Assembly (NCBI GenBank): GCA_910584485.1
Contig: CAJUAV010000006.1
Location: 68,224 to 132,223, forward strand
Direction: 5' to 3'
Origin: an uncultured Alistipes sp.
GTDB lineage: Bacteria; Bacteroidota; Bacteroidia; Bacteroidales; Rikenellaceae
Length of the DNA stretch: 64,000 nucleotides
Shown: positions 8,967-16,426 of the stretch, piece after piece
Layout: every line of letters starts with the position of its first letter
Numbering within the stretch: the stretch's first letter is position 1
Position numbers and translations under genes: made by a program
Notes under the pieces: generated by a model
Database searches by the model: none
What the model was told of the DNA's origin: nothing
Seen by the model: the letters and a program-made list of their open reading frames with translations, nothing else

Positions 8967-9012
8967 GGGCGGCGATTCCGACGAAAAAGATCGTGCGAAT
9001 GTCGGGGGATGT

Positions 9013-9043
9013 TTTGCACATCGAATTGAAATAGCTATATTTG
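9013..9043 (+). promoter_or_regulatory. Promoter of the 6S-like RNA candidate
   Basis: A TTTTG box is followed after 18 bases by TATATTTG, a perfect -7 element. Transcription should start near 9047, exactly where the structured RNA begins. Confidence 0.65.
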
Positions 9044-9044
9044 T

Positions 9045-9207
9045 CCCGGAAACGAGCTGTTCGGCTCCTACAGTCAAAAAGAAGAATACGTACGATACCA
9101 CCCGATGAACAGCCGGAAACGCCTTGGCGCGGTTCCCAGAGGGTTTATCGTATTTTTCTTCTTAATTCAGACTGTAGAACGAGCCCGGGACCGCGCTTTT
9201 TTTGATT
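9045..9207 (+). ncRNA. Structured small RNA, candidate 6S RNA homologue
   Basis: A segment of about 160 bases has no convincing reading frame and folds as one long interrupted hairpin. Paired arms, outside to inside, are GTCCCGG (9043-9049) with CCGGGAC (9185-9191), CTACAGTC (9068-9075) with GACTGTAG (9170-9177), AAGAAG/AATACG (9079-9090) with 9149-9163, TACGATA with the segment before 9155, and a GC-rich apical hairpin around CGCCTTGGCG. A small hairpin (GAGC/GCTC, 9054-9067) sits in an internal bubble. A perfect -7 box precedes it and a T tract (9197-9203) ends it. This architecture is that of 6S RNA (compare the Bacteroidetes 6S-Flavo motif). The Bacteroidales-1 motif is an alternative. 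The 34-codon frame inside is probably not translated. Confidence 0.6.
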
Positions 9208-9986
9208 GAAACGGTGCTTGCGCCGTCTCCGACGAGGGGGCGAGGTTCGGGTTCGATTCCGCAAAGGGCGGCGGGCTGCCTTGGCGGAGCGGAAGACACC
9301 TCGGCGGGCTTTCGGGCGTCGTCGCGTGCGGCAGGGTTCGATTCCGTTGGGGAGCGGCGGGCCGCAGCTCGGACAGCCATGCGTACGCTTCGCAGCCTTC
9401 GGTCCGATAGATGCAGGTTTGCGCGAAGATCGCACGAATGCGTGTGCCGAACGGTACGACGTCGCAGACGTCGGCGGGCCGCAGCTTCGCCGCGCGAAGG
9501 CCCGCATGTTGCGCCCCTTCGCAAGCTGCGCCCCGAACAACGCATCATCCGTTTCGACCTCACAGAGGTCGGCGGGCCGCAGCTTCGCCGTGCGAAGGCC
9601 CGCAGCTCGCGTGAAGCTCGTTGCGTGCGCTTCGCAAGCTGCGCCCCGAACAACGCCGCCTCATCCGATTCGACCTCGCGGAGATCGGCGGGCCGCAGCT
9701 TCGCTATGCGAAGGCCCGCAGCTCGCGTGAAACTCGTTGCGTGTGCTTCGCAAGCTCCGTCCCGAACAACGCTTCATCCCGATTCGAAGGTCGGCAGCCC
9801 GCAGCCGCTCCCTGGCGGAGGGCTGCCACTCGCGCAAAGCTCGTGCAAATCCCTCCGCTCGGCTGCGAGCGCCTCTGGTTCTCCTTCGCATGTTCCCAAT
9901 CTCCGTTTGAACGGTGCGCCGTTCGTCGCCGACGGCGCATTTCGCAACCTTGTGCGAGCCGCAACGTCGCCCCGACCGATCGCGCG
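9208..9986 (+). repeat. Cluster of four or more structured GC-rich repeats (forward)
   Basis: No gene is seen here. Units lie at about 9458-9536, 9556-9650 and 9672-9766 (GCAGCTTCGC type) and 9785-9880 (CCCGCAGCCG type), with degenerate copies from 9230. The leading hairpins differ between units (GACGTCGCAGACGTC, GACCTCACAGAGGTC) yet each is self-complementary. Each unit then has GCGGGCC...GGCCCGC and a third segment AAGCTGCGCCCCG that can pair with the first. Long open frames across this block are artefacts of the repeats. Confidence 0.85.
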
Positions 9987-10619
9987 TCACCGCGTGCCGT
10001 TTCGCTCCCGCCACGCCTCGTCGACCTCCCGATCCTGCGTCCGAAAACGGTGGAACGTCTTCGGCGAGACCCCGAAGTGGCGGCAGATCTCCGCCAGCGG
10101 TCGCCCGTCGTGCAACATGCGGAGCACGGCTGCCCGCTCGCGTTGCAGCGCCTGCTGCTTCACGCAGCTCCCTTTGCGGCGCCCCAGCACCACTCCGTCG
10201 GCCCTGCGCGCGGCCAGCGCCTCCTTCGTCCGCATCGAAATCAGGTTGCGTTCGATCTCCGCGACCAGCCCGAAGGCGAAGCACAACACCTTGCTGTTGA
10301 TGCTGTCGTCGAAGGCGAAGCCGTCTTTCGTGCTGTAGAGCACGATGCCCCGCTCCAGACAGCACCCCATGATCGACATGATTTCGGTCAGCGTGCGGCT
10401 CAACCGCGACAGCTCCGTCACGATGAGCGTGTCGCCCCGCTGCAACCGTTTCAGCAGCGCACCCAGTTTGCGCTCCCGTCGGCAGCGGCGGCCGCTCACC
10501 ACCTCTTTCACCCAGCGGTCCACCTGCAGACCGCGACTTTCGGCAAAACGCCGAATCTCTTCGCACTGGTTGCCCAGGTGCTGTTTCTCCGTGCTGATTC
10601 TCAAATAGGCTGCTACCAT
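9987..10619 (-). CDS. Mpi-like serine site-specific recombinase (DNA invertase family)
   Basis: The 210-residue protein is a small serine recombinase of the resolvase/invertase family, strongly resembling Bacteroides Mpi, the master invertase that flips capsule promoters. The catalytic N-terminal domain begins MVAAYLRISTEKQ, with the serine in RIS. Conserved segments such as RLSRTLTEIM, YSTKDGFAFDDSINSK and AFGLVAEIERNLIS follow, then a basic linker and a C-terminal helix-turn-helix (about residues 150-200, IAEICRHFGVSP-like). No inverted-repeat promoter pair was found next to it. It may act on distant sites or be a mobile-element relic. Confidence 0.9.
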   Translation of the reverse strand: MVAAYLRISTEKQHLGNQCEEIRRFAESRGLQVDRWVKEVVSGRRCRRERKLGALLKRLQRGDTLIVTELSRLSRTLTEIMSIMGCCLERGIVLYSTKDGFAFDDSINSKVLCFAFGLVAEIERNLISMRTKEALAARRADGVVLGRRKGSCVKQQALQRERAAVLRMLHDGRPLAEICRHFGVSPKTFHRFRTQDREVDEAWRERNGTR

Positions 10620-10681
10620 AATCGTCGTTCGAAAAGACGATGATAGCGTTTTTTCGGAGACAAAACAAAAATCCCTTACCG

Positions 10682-11161
10682 ATGATCTATTTTACGCTTG
10701 CGGAGTGCACCTACTCCGCCACGGCCCTGCTGCGCCGTATCGACAACACCCCGAATGCCGACGAGACGGCCCGTATCGTTGAGAGCGTCGACAACCTGCT
10801 CGACCCGCTGCGGGCAGCCTGGGAGGCGCATTGCCGCTCGCGGGGACTCGGCAGCGGGGCCCTGCGCATCACGTCGGGGTTTCGCTCCGCGCGGCTCAAC
10901 GCAGCCGTCGGGGGCTCGCCGACCTCCGCGCACTGCTGCGGCTACGCGTTCGATCTGGTTCCCGTCAACGGCCGGAAGGCCGCTTTCAAGGCGTTTTGTC
11001 GGGGCTTTCTGGCCGATCGCCCCTTCGACCAGCTGATCGCGGAGCGCGAAGACGCGGCGGGGGTACCCGCCTGGATCCATCTCGGCTACAAAAGTCCGCG
11101 GGGCGGGCAGCGGCGGCAGCTGCTTTCGATGCGGGAGGGGCGGTACGTGCCGATGCGCTGA
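10682..11161 (+). CDS. M15-family peptidase (D-alanyl-D-alanine carboxypeptidase-like)
   Basis: The 159-residue protein carries the Peptidase_M15 zinc motif SAHCCGYAFD (H and D ligands) and a second histidine in WIHLGY. Related small M15_3 proteins in Bacteroidetes are phage endolysins or cell-wall enzymes that cleave D-Ala bonds in peptidoglycan. There is no signal peptide, which fits a phage-type lysin that depends on a holin. The start at MIYFTLAECTYS is preferred over one 14 codons upstream. It diverges from the recombinase gene, and the pair looks like a small relic of a mobile element. Confidence 0.8.
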   Translation: MIYFTLAECTYSATALLRRIDNTPNADETARIVESVDNLLDPLRAAWEAHCRSRGLGSGALRITSGFRSARLNAAVGGSPTSAHCCGYAFDLVPVNGRKAAFKAFCRGFLADRPFDQLIAEREDAAGVPAWIHLGYKSPRGGQRRQLLSMREGRYVPMR

Positions 11162-11168
11162 AACGAAG

Positions 11169-11204
11169 CGGGCGGAGCGACGTCAAAAAACGTGCTCCGC
11201 CCGC
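11169..11204. terminator. Hairpin terminator between M15 peptidase and rplT
   Basis: An 11-bp perfect stem GCGGGCGGAGC/GCTCCGCCCGC encloses an inner ACGT/ACGT pair with an A-rich loop. There is no T tract after the stem on either strand, so termination may be Rho-assisted or the hairpin may be only a transcript barrier. Confidence 0.55.
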
Positions 11205-11306
11205 AGACGTGCGGTTGCGTGCTTCGCGAAGAGACTCCGCTCGGTACGGCAACTGCCCGCGCAGCCGTCGGCAAAAGGCGGGGCGCCTCCTGCCGCGGCC
11301 GCTGTG

Positions 11307-11651
11307 CTATTTAACGGCGTTAACTACTGCTTCGAATGCCTTCGGCTCGTTCATTGCCAGGTCGGCCAGAACCTTGCGGTTCAGGGCGATGCCCTTGGCG
11401 TTGAGCTTACCGATGAACTGCGAATAGGTCATTCCTTGCGCGCGGACCGCAGCATTGATACGCGTGATCCACAGCGAACGGAACGTCCGCTTCTTGAGCT
11501 GGCGGTGCGCATAAGCGAACTGCAAACCCTTCTCGACCGTGTTTTTCGCAACGGTCCATACGTTTCCCCTTGAACCAAAGTTACCCTTGGCAAGTTTCAA
11601 AACTTTCTTTCTGCGCGCACGAGACGCAACAGCATTGACTGAACGTGGCAT
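11307..11651 (-). CDS. rplT: 50S ribosomal protein L20
   Basis: L20, 114 residues, begins MPRSVNAVASRARRKKVLK with the very basic N-terminal extension that threads into 23S rRNA, followed by the globular domain (RTFRSLWITRINAA). It lies downstream of rpmI. The usual upstream partner infC is not adjacent; ssb occupies that side. In many bacteria L20 autoregulates this operon. The 112-base gap between rpmI and rplT holds only weak inverted repeats. Confidence 0.97.
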   Translation of the reverse strand: MPRSVNAVASRARRKKVLKLAKGNFGSRGNVWTVAKNTVEKGLQFAYAHRQLKKRTFRSLWITRINAAVRAQGMTYSQFIGKLNAKGIALNRKVLADLAMNEPKAFEAVVNAVK

Positions 11652-11763
11652 AATGTAAAAGTTTTAGTAGCGCTCGCAGCGATGCGGTTCTCCCGCATTC
11701 TTCGGGGCTGCTTCGCGCCCGATTAAAAAGGTCGCTCGTCGAAATTCGGTTGCCCGAAGCTAT

Positions 11764-11958
11764 TTATTTGACGAGCAGGTTTTTGATTTTGGCCTCGTCG
11801 GCCGCGGAAACGATCCCCGAATAGCAGAGGTTACGCTTCTGTTTCGTCGTTTTTTTGGTCAGGATGTGACTGTGATAAGCGTGCTTGCGCTTGATCTTTC
11901 CTGTGCCGGTGAAGGTGAAACGCTTCTTCGCCGCGGCATTGGTTTTCATTTTCGGCAT
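11764..11958 (-). CDS. rpmI: 50S ribosomal protein L35
   Basis: L35, 64 residues, is a small basic protein beginning MPKMKTNAAAKKRFTFTGTG, diagnostic of the family. It is the first gene of a two-gene unit with rplT and has its own promoter (TACTTTTG at 11993-12000 on the minus strand). Bacteria usually have infC immediately upstream; here it is absent from the neighbourhood. Confidence 0.97.
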   Translation of the reverse strand: MPKMKTNAAAKKRFTFTGTGKIKRKHAYHSHILTKKTTKQKRNLCYSGIVSAADEAKIKNLLVK

Positions 11959-11992
11959 TGTCGTAAACAGTTAATTAGTTAAACATAGCCTG

Positions 11993-12022
11993 CAAAAGTA
12001 CGAATTATTTTGCAATCGACAA
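11993..12022 (-). promoter_or_regulatory. Promoter of rpmI-rplT
   Basis: On the minus strand TTG (12022-12020), 19 bases, then TACTTTTG (12000-11993), a near-ideal Bacteroidetes promoter. The start site is predicted about 30 bases upstream of rpmI. Confidence 0.7.
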
Positions 12023-12085
12023 CCTTTTTCGACCGAATAAATGACTGCGCGCGCGCTTTTCCCGCTGCGCGGTGCCGACCGACCC

Positions 12086-12109
12086 GAAAAACGAACCCCG
12101 GTCGGGGTG
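12086..12109 (-). terminator. Putative terminator of the lpxK-punA-ssb unit
   Basis: On the minus strand a short ACCCC/GGGGT hairpin is followed by TCGTTTTTC, just after ssb. The stem is short, so the call is tentative. Confidence 0.4.
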
Positions 12110-12134
12110 CGATCGGGGTCGTGGGCGTGCGCCG

Positions 12135-12632
12135 TCAGAAGGGCAGGTCGTCGGGATCTTCGGCGGGCGCCGCAGGTGTTGCGGGCGTTGCGGTCGGGGT
12201 GCTCTGCGGGCGGTTGTTGTAGCCGCTGCCGTTGGCCGCACCGCTGCCGCCGTAGCCGTTCGCGTTGTTGTAGCCACCGTTGCCGCCGCGGTCGTCGGGG
12301 CGGTTCTCGCGGCGTCCCAGCAGGTTCATCGTGTCGGCCAGGATCTCGGTCGTGTAGCGTTTGTTGCCGCTCTGGTCGGTCCACTCGCGCGTGCGCAGGC
12401 GTCCCTCGATGTAGAGCTGCGACCCCTTGTGGACGAAGCGGTCGACCACGTCGGCCAGTCCGCGCCACAGCGTCACGGTGTGCCATTCGGTGTGTTCGCG
12501 GTTTTCGTTCGTCGCGCGGTCGCGATAGCGCTCCGTCGTAGCGATGCGCAGGCGGGCGACTTTGCCGTTATCGGTCGCGCGCACCTCGGGGTCCACGCCG
12601 ACGTTGCCGATCAGGATGACTTTGTTTACCAT
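12135..12632 (-). CDS. ssb: Single-stranded DNA-binding protein
   Basis: SSB, 165 residues, has an N-terminal OB-fold (about residues 1-105, MVNKVILIGNVGVDPEVR and HTVTLWRGLADV). A glycine/asparagine-rich flexible linker follows, with the acidic interaction tip DPDDLPF at the C-terminus. It coats single-stranded DNA and recruits repair and replication proteins through the tip. It lies 16 bases after punA in the same direction, so it is probably in the lpxK-punA-ssb transcript, an unusual setting for ssb. Confidence 0.96.
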   Translation of the reverse strand: MVNKVILIGNVGVDPEVRATDNGKVARLRIATTERYRDRATNENREHTEWHTVTLWRGLADVVDRFVHKGSQLYIEGRLRTREWTDQSGNKRYTTEILADTMNLLGRRENRPDDRGGNGGYNNANGYGGSGAANGSGYNNRPQSTPTATPATPAAPAEDPDDLPF

Positions 12633-12648
12633 AGTTCGTTGTCGTGTG

Positions 12649-13455
12649 TTACAGTTCGCGGAGCATCGCCTTGAAGAGCGTCTCCATGCGTGCGGCGGCC
12701 TTGCGGCCCTGGCGCTGCACGTCTTCGTGGTCGCCGATCTCGTCCGAAAGGCCGCAGTTGGTGATGACCGAGACGCCGAAGCAGGGGATGCCCATGTGGC
12801 GTGCGACGATCACCTCGGGAACGGTCGACATGCCTGCGGCATCGCCGCCGATCGTCTTGAAATAGCGGTATTCGGCCTGCGTCTCGAAGGTGGGACCCGT
12901 GCCGCCGACGTAGACGCCGTACTGGAGCTTGATCCCTTCGCGCTCGGCGATGGCGGTGGCACGGGCGATGAGCCCCTTGTCGTAGCAGTTGTGCATGTCG
13001 GGGAAGCGGGGGCCCAGCTCGGCGAGGTTGGGGCCGATCAGGGGGTTGGGCATGAGGTTGATGTGGTCGGTGATGACCATCAGGTCGCCCACGCGGAACG
13101 TGGGGTTGATGCCGCCCGAGGCGTTCGAGACGAACAGAAAGCGGATGCCGAGCAGCTTCATCACGCGCACGGGGAAGGTCACCTGCGACATGGGGTAGCC
13201 TTCGTAGTAGTGGAAGCGGCCCTGCATGGCGACCACGCGGCGTCCTTCGACCGTACCGAAGATCAGGCGTCCCTTGTGGCCTTCGACCGTCGAGACGGGG
13301 AAGCCCGGAATCGAGGCGTAGTCGAGCGTATAGGCGGCTTCGATGCGGTCGCCGAAATCGCCCAGTCCCGTGCCGAGGATGATGCCCGCCTCGGGTTCGA
13401 AGCGGTCGGTGGCGGTGCGGATCCACTCCGCCGTCTTTTTAATTTCTTTTAACAT
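12649..13455 (-). CDS. punA: Purine nucleoside phosphorylase (trimeric, class I PNP/MTAP family)
   Basis: The 268-residue enzyme carries the PNP signature: the phosphate-binding N-terminal ILGTGLGDFGD, the conserved MQGRFHYYEGYP, and the purine-site region FVSNASGGINP. It cleaves inosine and guanosine with phosphate to give free base and ribose 1-phosphate in purine salvage. Its first codons overlap the end of lpxK by 17 bases. The long antisense frame is a shadow. Confidence 0.95.
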   Translation of the reverse strand: MLKEIKKTAEWIRTATDRFEPEAGIILGTGLGDFGDRIEAAYTLDYASIPGFPVSTVEGHKGRLIFGTVEGRRVVAMQGRFHYYEGYPMSQVTFPVRVMKLLGIRFLFVSNASGGINPTFRVGDLMVITDHINLMPNPLIGPNLAELGPRFPDMHNCYDKGLIARATAIAEREGIKLQYGVYVGGTGPTFETQAEYRYFKTIGGDAAGMSTVPEVIVARHMGIPCFGVSVITNCGLSDEIGDHEDVQRQGRKAAARMETLFKAMLREL

Positions 13456-14482
13456 CTTCTTCGATTTTTTGGAGAAAATCCGTTGCCGAATCTTCGATGA
13501 ACGAAATGTCGATGGGCATGTAGTAGAGGTGCTCGCGCACGACGGCGGGCACCTTGCGGCTGCGTCGGAGCTTCACGGCGTCCTTTTCGGTGGTGACGAT
13601 CGCCGCGTCGGGGTATTGCGCGAGGAGGGCGGCGAGCGCCTGCATGTCGCGGACGCGGTAGACGTGGTGGTCCTTGCGGGTCACCTCGGCCGCGACGTCG
13701 TACCGCTCGCGCAGCGTCTGCAGGAAGGGCCCCGGGTTGCCGATGCCCGACAGGGCGATCACCCGCTCGCCCTTCGCGAGGGGGGCTGAACGCGCCTCGG
13801 CGGGGAAGAGGGGCTGCGGACGGAAGCTCTCGAAGCGGGTGAAATAGATCTGCTGGTAGGCGTATTTGATGAGCACCTTGCGCAGGATGCGCCGATCGAT
13901 CGGGGCCATCTTCTCGGGGCACTTCGTCACGACGAAATAGTGGGCGCGGTAGAGCTGGTCGGGCAGGTCGCGCAGCGAGCCGAGCGGCAGCAGGCGGTCG
14001 CTCTGGATCGGACGGGTCGAGTCGACCACGACGACGTTGACCTTCGGGTCGACGTAGCGGTGCTGGAAACCGTCGTCCATGACGATCAGGTCGACCTCGG
14101 GGTGCTCCTTCTGCAGGCGGCGGATCCCCTTGACGCGCTTTTCGCAGCAGACGACCACCGTCGACGGGTATTTCTGCTTGATTTGCAGCGGCTCGTCCCC
14201 CGCATCGCGGTAGTGGGAGTCGGTGCGGACCTCGTAGTACCCCTTCGTGCGGCGGCCGTACCCGCGCGAGAGGACCGCCACGCGGTGCGATCGCGACAGG
14301 TAGCCGACCAGCATTTCGGTCATGGGAGTTTTGCCCGTGCCGCCGACGGTGATGTTGCCGACGCAGATGATCGGCAGGTCGAACCGTTCGCTCTTCAGCA
14401 CGCCCCAGTCGAAAAGCCGGTGACGGAAGGTCACTGCCAGTCGGTAGAGAAAGGCGAGCGGGGCGAGAAGCAGGGTACGCAT
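13439..14482 (-). CDS. lpxK: Tetraacyldisaccharide 4'-kinase
   Basis: LpxK phosphorylates the 4' position of the lipid A disaccharide at the inner membrane. The Walker A motif lies in NITVGGTGKTPMTE (residues about 41-54), and the acidic segment VIVMDDGFQHR-like (DLIVMDDGFQHRYV) is the family signature. An N-terminal hydrophobic helix anchors the enzyme. The start is set at MRTLLLAPLAF (347 residues); an upstream extension of 24 codons runs into the promoter region. Other lipid A genes in the window are lpxA and lpxC-fabZ at 29-31 kb. Confidence 0.95.
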   Translation of the reverse strand: MRTLLLAPLAFLYRLAVTFRHRLFDWGVLKSERFDLPIICVGNITVGGTGKTPMTEMLVGYLSRSHRVAVLSRGYGRRTKGYYEVRTDSHYRDAGDEPLQIKQKYPSTVVVCCEKRVKGIRRLQKEHPEVDLIVMDDGFQHRYVDPKVNVVVVDSTRPIQSDRLLPLGSLRDLPDQLYRAHYFVVTKCPEKMAPIDRRILRKVLIKYAYQQIYFTRFESFRPQPLFPAEARSAPLAKGERVIALSGIGNPGPFLQTLRERYDVAAEVTRKDHHVYRVRDMQALAALLAQYPDAAIVTTEKDAVKLRRSRKVPAVVREHLYYMPIDISFIEDSATDFLQKIEEDVKRN

Positions 14483-14514
14483 GGTCGGTTCGTTCGGAGT
14501 GGTATCGTTACAAT

Positions 14515-14545
14515 GTTGGTAAAGATAAATCGATTTTTCCGTTTC
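14515..14545 (-). promoter_or_regulatory. Probable lpxK promoter
   Basis: On the minus strand TATCTTTA, one base off the -7 consensus, occurs about 40 bases upstream of the lpxK start within an AT-rich patch that contrasts with the GC-rich surroundings. Confidence 0.4.
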
Positions 14546-14589
14546 TGCAAACATATTCTGCGTTTTCTGCGTTTTTGGGACCGTTCGGC

Positions 14590-14895
14590 GCGTCGCAGCC
14601 CTTCGTCGAACGCGAGCGGCGGCCCGACGGGCCCGCGGTCGGGCGGAGCGTCCTGCAGCGAGCGGCGCTCCTCCGCCTGCGGGGGGGCGGCTGCTCTCTG
14701 CCGGCCTCTGCGAGAGCGGTGCTGCTGCAATAAGCCTGGTGCTCGGGCCGCGGCAGGCGGGCTGTCAGCATCTGCGAGGTCGATGTAGCTGCAACAAGCC
14801 TGGTGCTCGGGCCGCGGCTTGCGAAGGAACGCAATATGCGGGCCTTCGCCGCCGAAAGCTGCGGCCCGCCGACGTCTGCGACGTCGCAGACGTCC
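14590..14895 (-). repeat. Structured GC-rich repeats (reverse orientation)
   Basis: Read on the minus strand this gap holds a CAGCCG-type unit (about 14625-14755, degenerate) and a full GCAGCTT-type unit (14806-14895). The leading hairpin of the latter is a perfect 24-base palindrome at about 14871-14894 built on GACGTC. No coding potential is seen. Confidence 0.75.
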
Positions 14896-14919
14896 CTTTC
14901 TGCAGTGCCTCGGCAAAAT

Positions 14920-15110
14920 TCGATTCGGCTTGCTTCTGCACTCGACTTTTCGTATCTTTGACTGCGTCCAAGATACTCCTGCTCGGCAACATGCAAGCAA
15001 GCTTGCTTTTGCCCTCGCTTATTCGTATCTCTGGCTGCGCCGAAGATACTCCGTTTCGGCCGAAGCAAGCATAGCTTGTTTCGGCGCTCAACTTTTCGTA
15101 TCTTTGTGCT
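14920..15110 (+). repeat. Tandem promoter-bearing repeats upstream of the M23 gene
   Basis: Three tandem units of about 73 bases carry -7 boxes at 14953-14960 (TATCTTTG), 15026-15033 (TATCTCTG) and 15099-15106 (TATCTTTG). Each is preceded about 20 bases upstream by TTG or a similar box and followed by the hairpin-forming AAGATACTCC...CTCGG. The last -7 box is the likely promoter for the gene at 15140, with a start near 15110. The same family occurs at 54.6 and 58.1 kb. Confidence 0.8.
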
Positions 15111-15139
15111 CGTTCGACAACCGATTTAAAGGAACTGCC

Positions 15140-16426
15140 ATGTATATCCATCGTATTCTGTTGCTCTTCGTGCTGCTCGCGGCGGCCTGCTCGCGCGGCG
15201 GCGCCTCCGATGCGGTCGAGGAGGAGACCCCCGTGCGTCTCGTCTACGGCATCGATGCCGACCGCTACCGTCTGGAGACGGGCGAGGTGCGGCAGGGGGA
15301 GACCCTGGGGCGCATCCTCTCGTCGTTCGGCGTGACGGCCGGGCAGATCGACCGCCTCGACAAGGCGTCGAAAGAGCGTTTCCCGTTGCGGAACATCCGC
15401 CCCGGACACAAATACACCGCCTTCATTCACGAAGATTCGCTCCACACGCCGCATCTGGACTTTCTGGCTTACGAGCGCAGCGCTTCGGAATACGTGCTGT
15501 TCGGTTTCGAGGGCGATTCGGTGCGCGTCGAGCTGGGCGAGAAGCCCTCGACGGTGCGCCGCATGAAGCGCGAAGCGACGATCCGTTCGTCGCTCTGGGG
15601 AGCCATCATGGAGCAGAACCTGCCCTATGCGCTCGCCTCGGAGCTGGAGGATGTCTACCAGTGGACGGTCGATTTCTTCGGCATCCAGAAGGGCGACCGC
15701 TTCACGGTGATCTACGACGAGCGCTTCATCGACGACACGGTCTCGATCGGCATCGGCCGCATCTGGGGCGCCAAGTTCGTCCAGGGAAACAAAACCTATT
15801 ACGCCATCCCGTTCCGTCAGAACGGCCGCGTGCAGTACTGGGAGGCCGACGGCGCCTCGCTGCGCAAACAGCTGCTCAAGGCGCCGCTCAAATATTCGCG
15901 CATCAGCTCGCGCTTCTCCTACTCGCGCCTCCACCCCGTGCACAAGGTGCGGCGGCCCCATACGGGGGTCGATTACGCGGCGCCGACGGGAACCCCCGTG
16001 CGGGCCGTGGCGGACGGCGTGGTGACCTATCGCGGCTGGGGCGGCGGCGGTGGCAATACGCTGAAAATCAAACATGCGGGCAACCTGATGACGGGTTACC
16101 TCCATTTGAGCCGCTTCGCGAAGGGAATCGGCGTCGGTACGCGCGTGTCGCAGGGACAGCTGATTGGCTACGTCGGGGCGACGGGCACCGCGACGGGGCC
16201 GCACCTCGACTACCGCATCTGGAAGAGCGGCAAGCCGATCGACCCGCTGAAAGTGCCGCAGGAGCCAGCCGAACCGATCGCGGCGCCCCTGCGCGAGCAG
16301 TTCGCCTATGTGCGTGACCGCATCGTCGCCGAGCTGGAGGGCGAGGTAGCCCCCGAGGAGCAGATCGTGCAGCTCGATTCGATCCCTGCGGCGGCAGCGA
16401 AAGCGGCGGCGGAGGCGGCCGAGTAG
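15140..16426 (+). CDS. M23-family metallopeptidase lipoprotein
   Basis: The 428-residue envelope protein has a signal peptide with lipobox AAAC (cysteine about residue 15), an N-terminal domain that may bind glycan (LysM/OapA-like), and a C-terminal M23 peptidase domain. Zinc ligands are H274 and D278 in HTGVDYAAP. The downstream HxH motif of LytM-type enzymes is changed to H355-x-D357 in GPHLDYRIW, so one ligand is aspartate. A short alanine-rich tail follows. It probably cleaves peptidoglycan cross-bridges or activates a lytic enzyme. An AAAGGAA ribosome-binding stretch lies upstream. Confidence 0.9.
   Translation: MYIHRILLLFVLLAAACSRGGASDAVEEETPVRLVYGIDADRYRLETGEVRQGETLGRILSSFGVTAGQIDRLDKASKERFPLRNIRPGHKYTAFIHEDSLHTPHLDFLAYERSASEYVLFGFEGDSVRVELGEKPSTVRRMKREATIRSSLWGAIMEQNLPYALASELEDVYQWTVDFFGIQKGDRFTVIYDERFIDDTVSIGIGRIWGAKFVQGNKTYYAIPFRQNGRVQYWEADGASLRKQLLKAPLKYSRISSRFSYSRLHPVHKVRRPHTGVDYAAPTGTPVRAVADGVVTYRGWGGGGGNTLKIKHAGNLMTGYLHLSRFAKGIGVGTRVSQGQLIGYVGATGTATGPHLDYRIWKSGKPIDPLKVPQEPAEPIAAPLREQFAYVRDRIVAELEGEVAPEEQIVQLDSIPAAAAKAAAEAAE

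Noticed and set aside
9068..9177. Inverted repeats CTACAGTC...GACTGTAG near the Mpi-like recombinase, as an invertible promoter
   Set aside because: The arms are nested within further pairing segments (GTCCCGG/CCGGGAC and others) and follow a promoter, so a folded RNA explains them better; the arms are also unequal in length.
9104..9208. 34-codon frame starting MNSRKRLGAVPRGF
   Set aside because: It lies inside the strongly paired RNA candidate, and the hydrophobic stretch comes from the U-rich arm.
9202..10338. 378-codon plus-strand frame
   Set aside because: It runs through repeat DNA and antisense to the recombinase; its protein is arginine/serine-rich with no domain.
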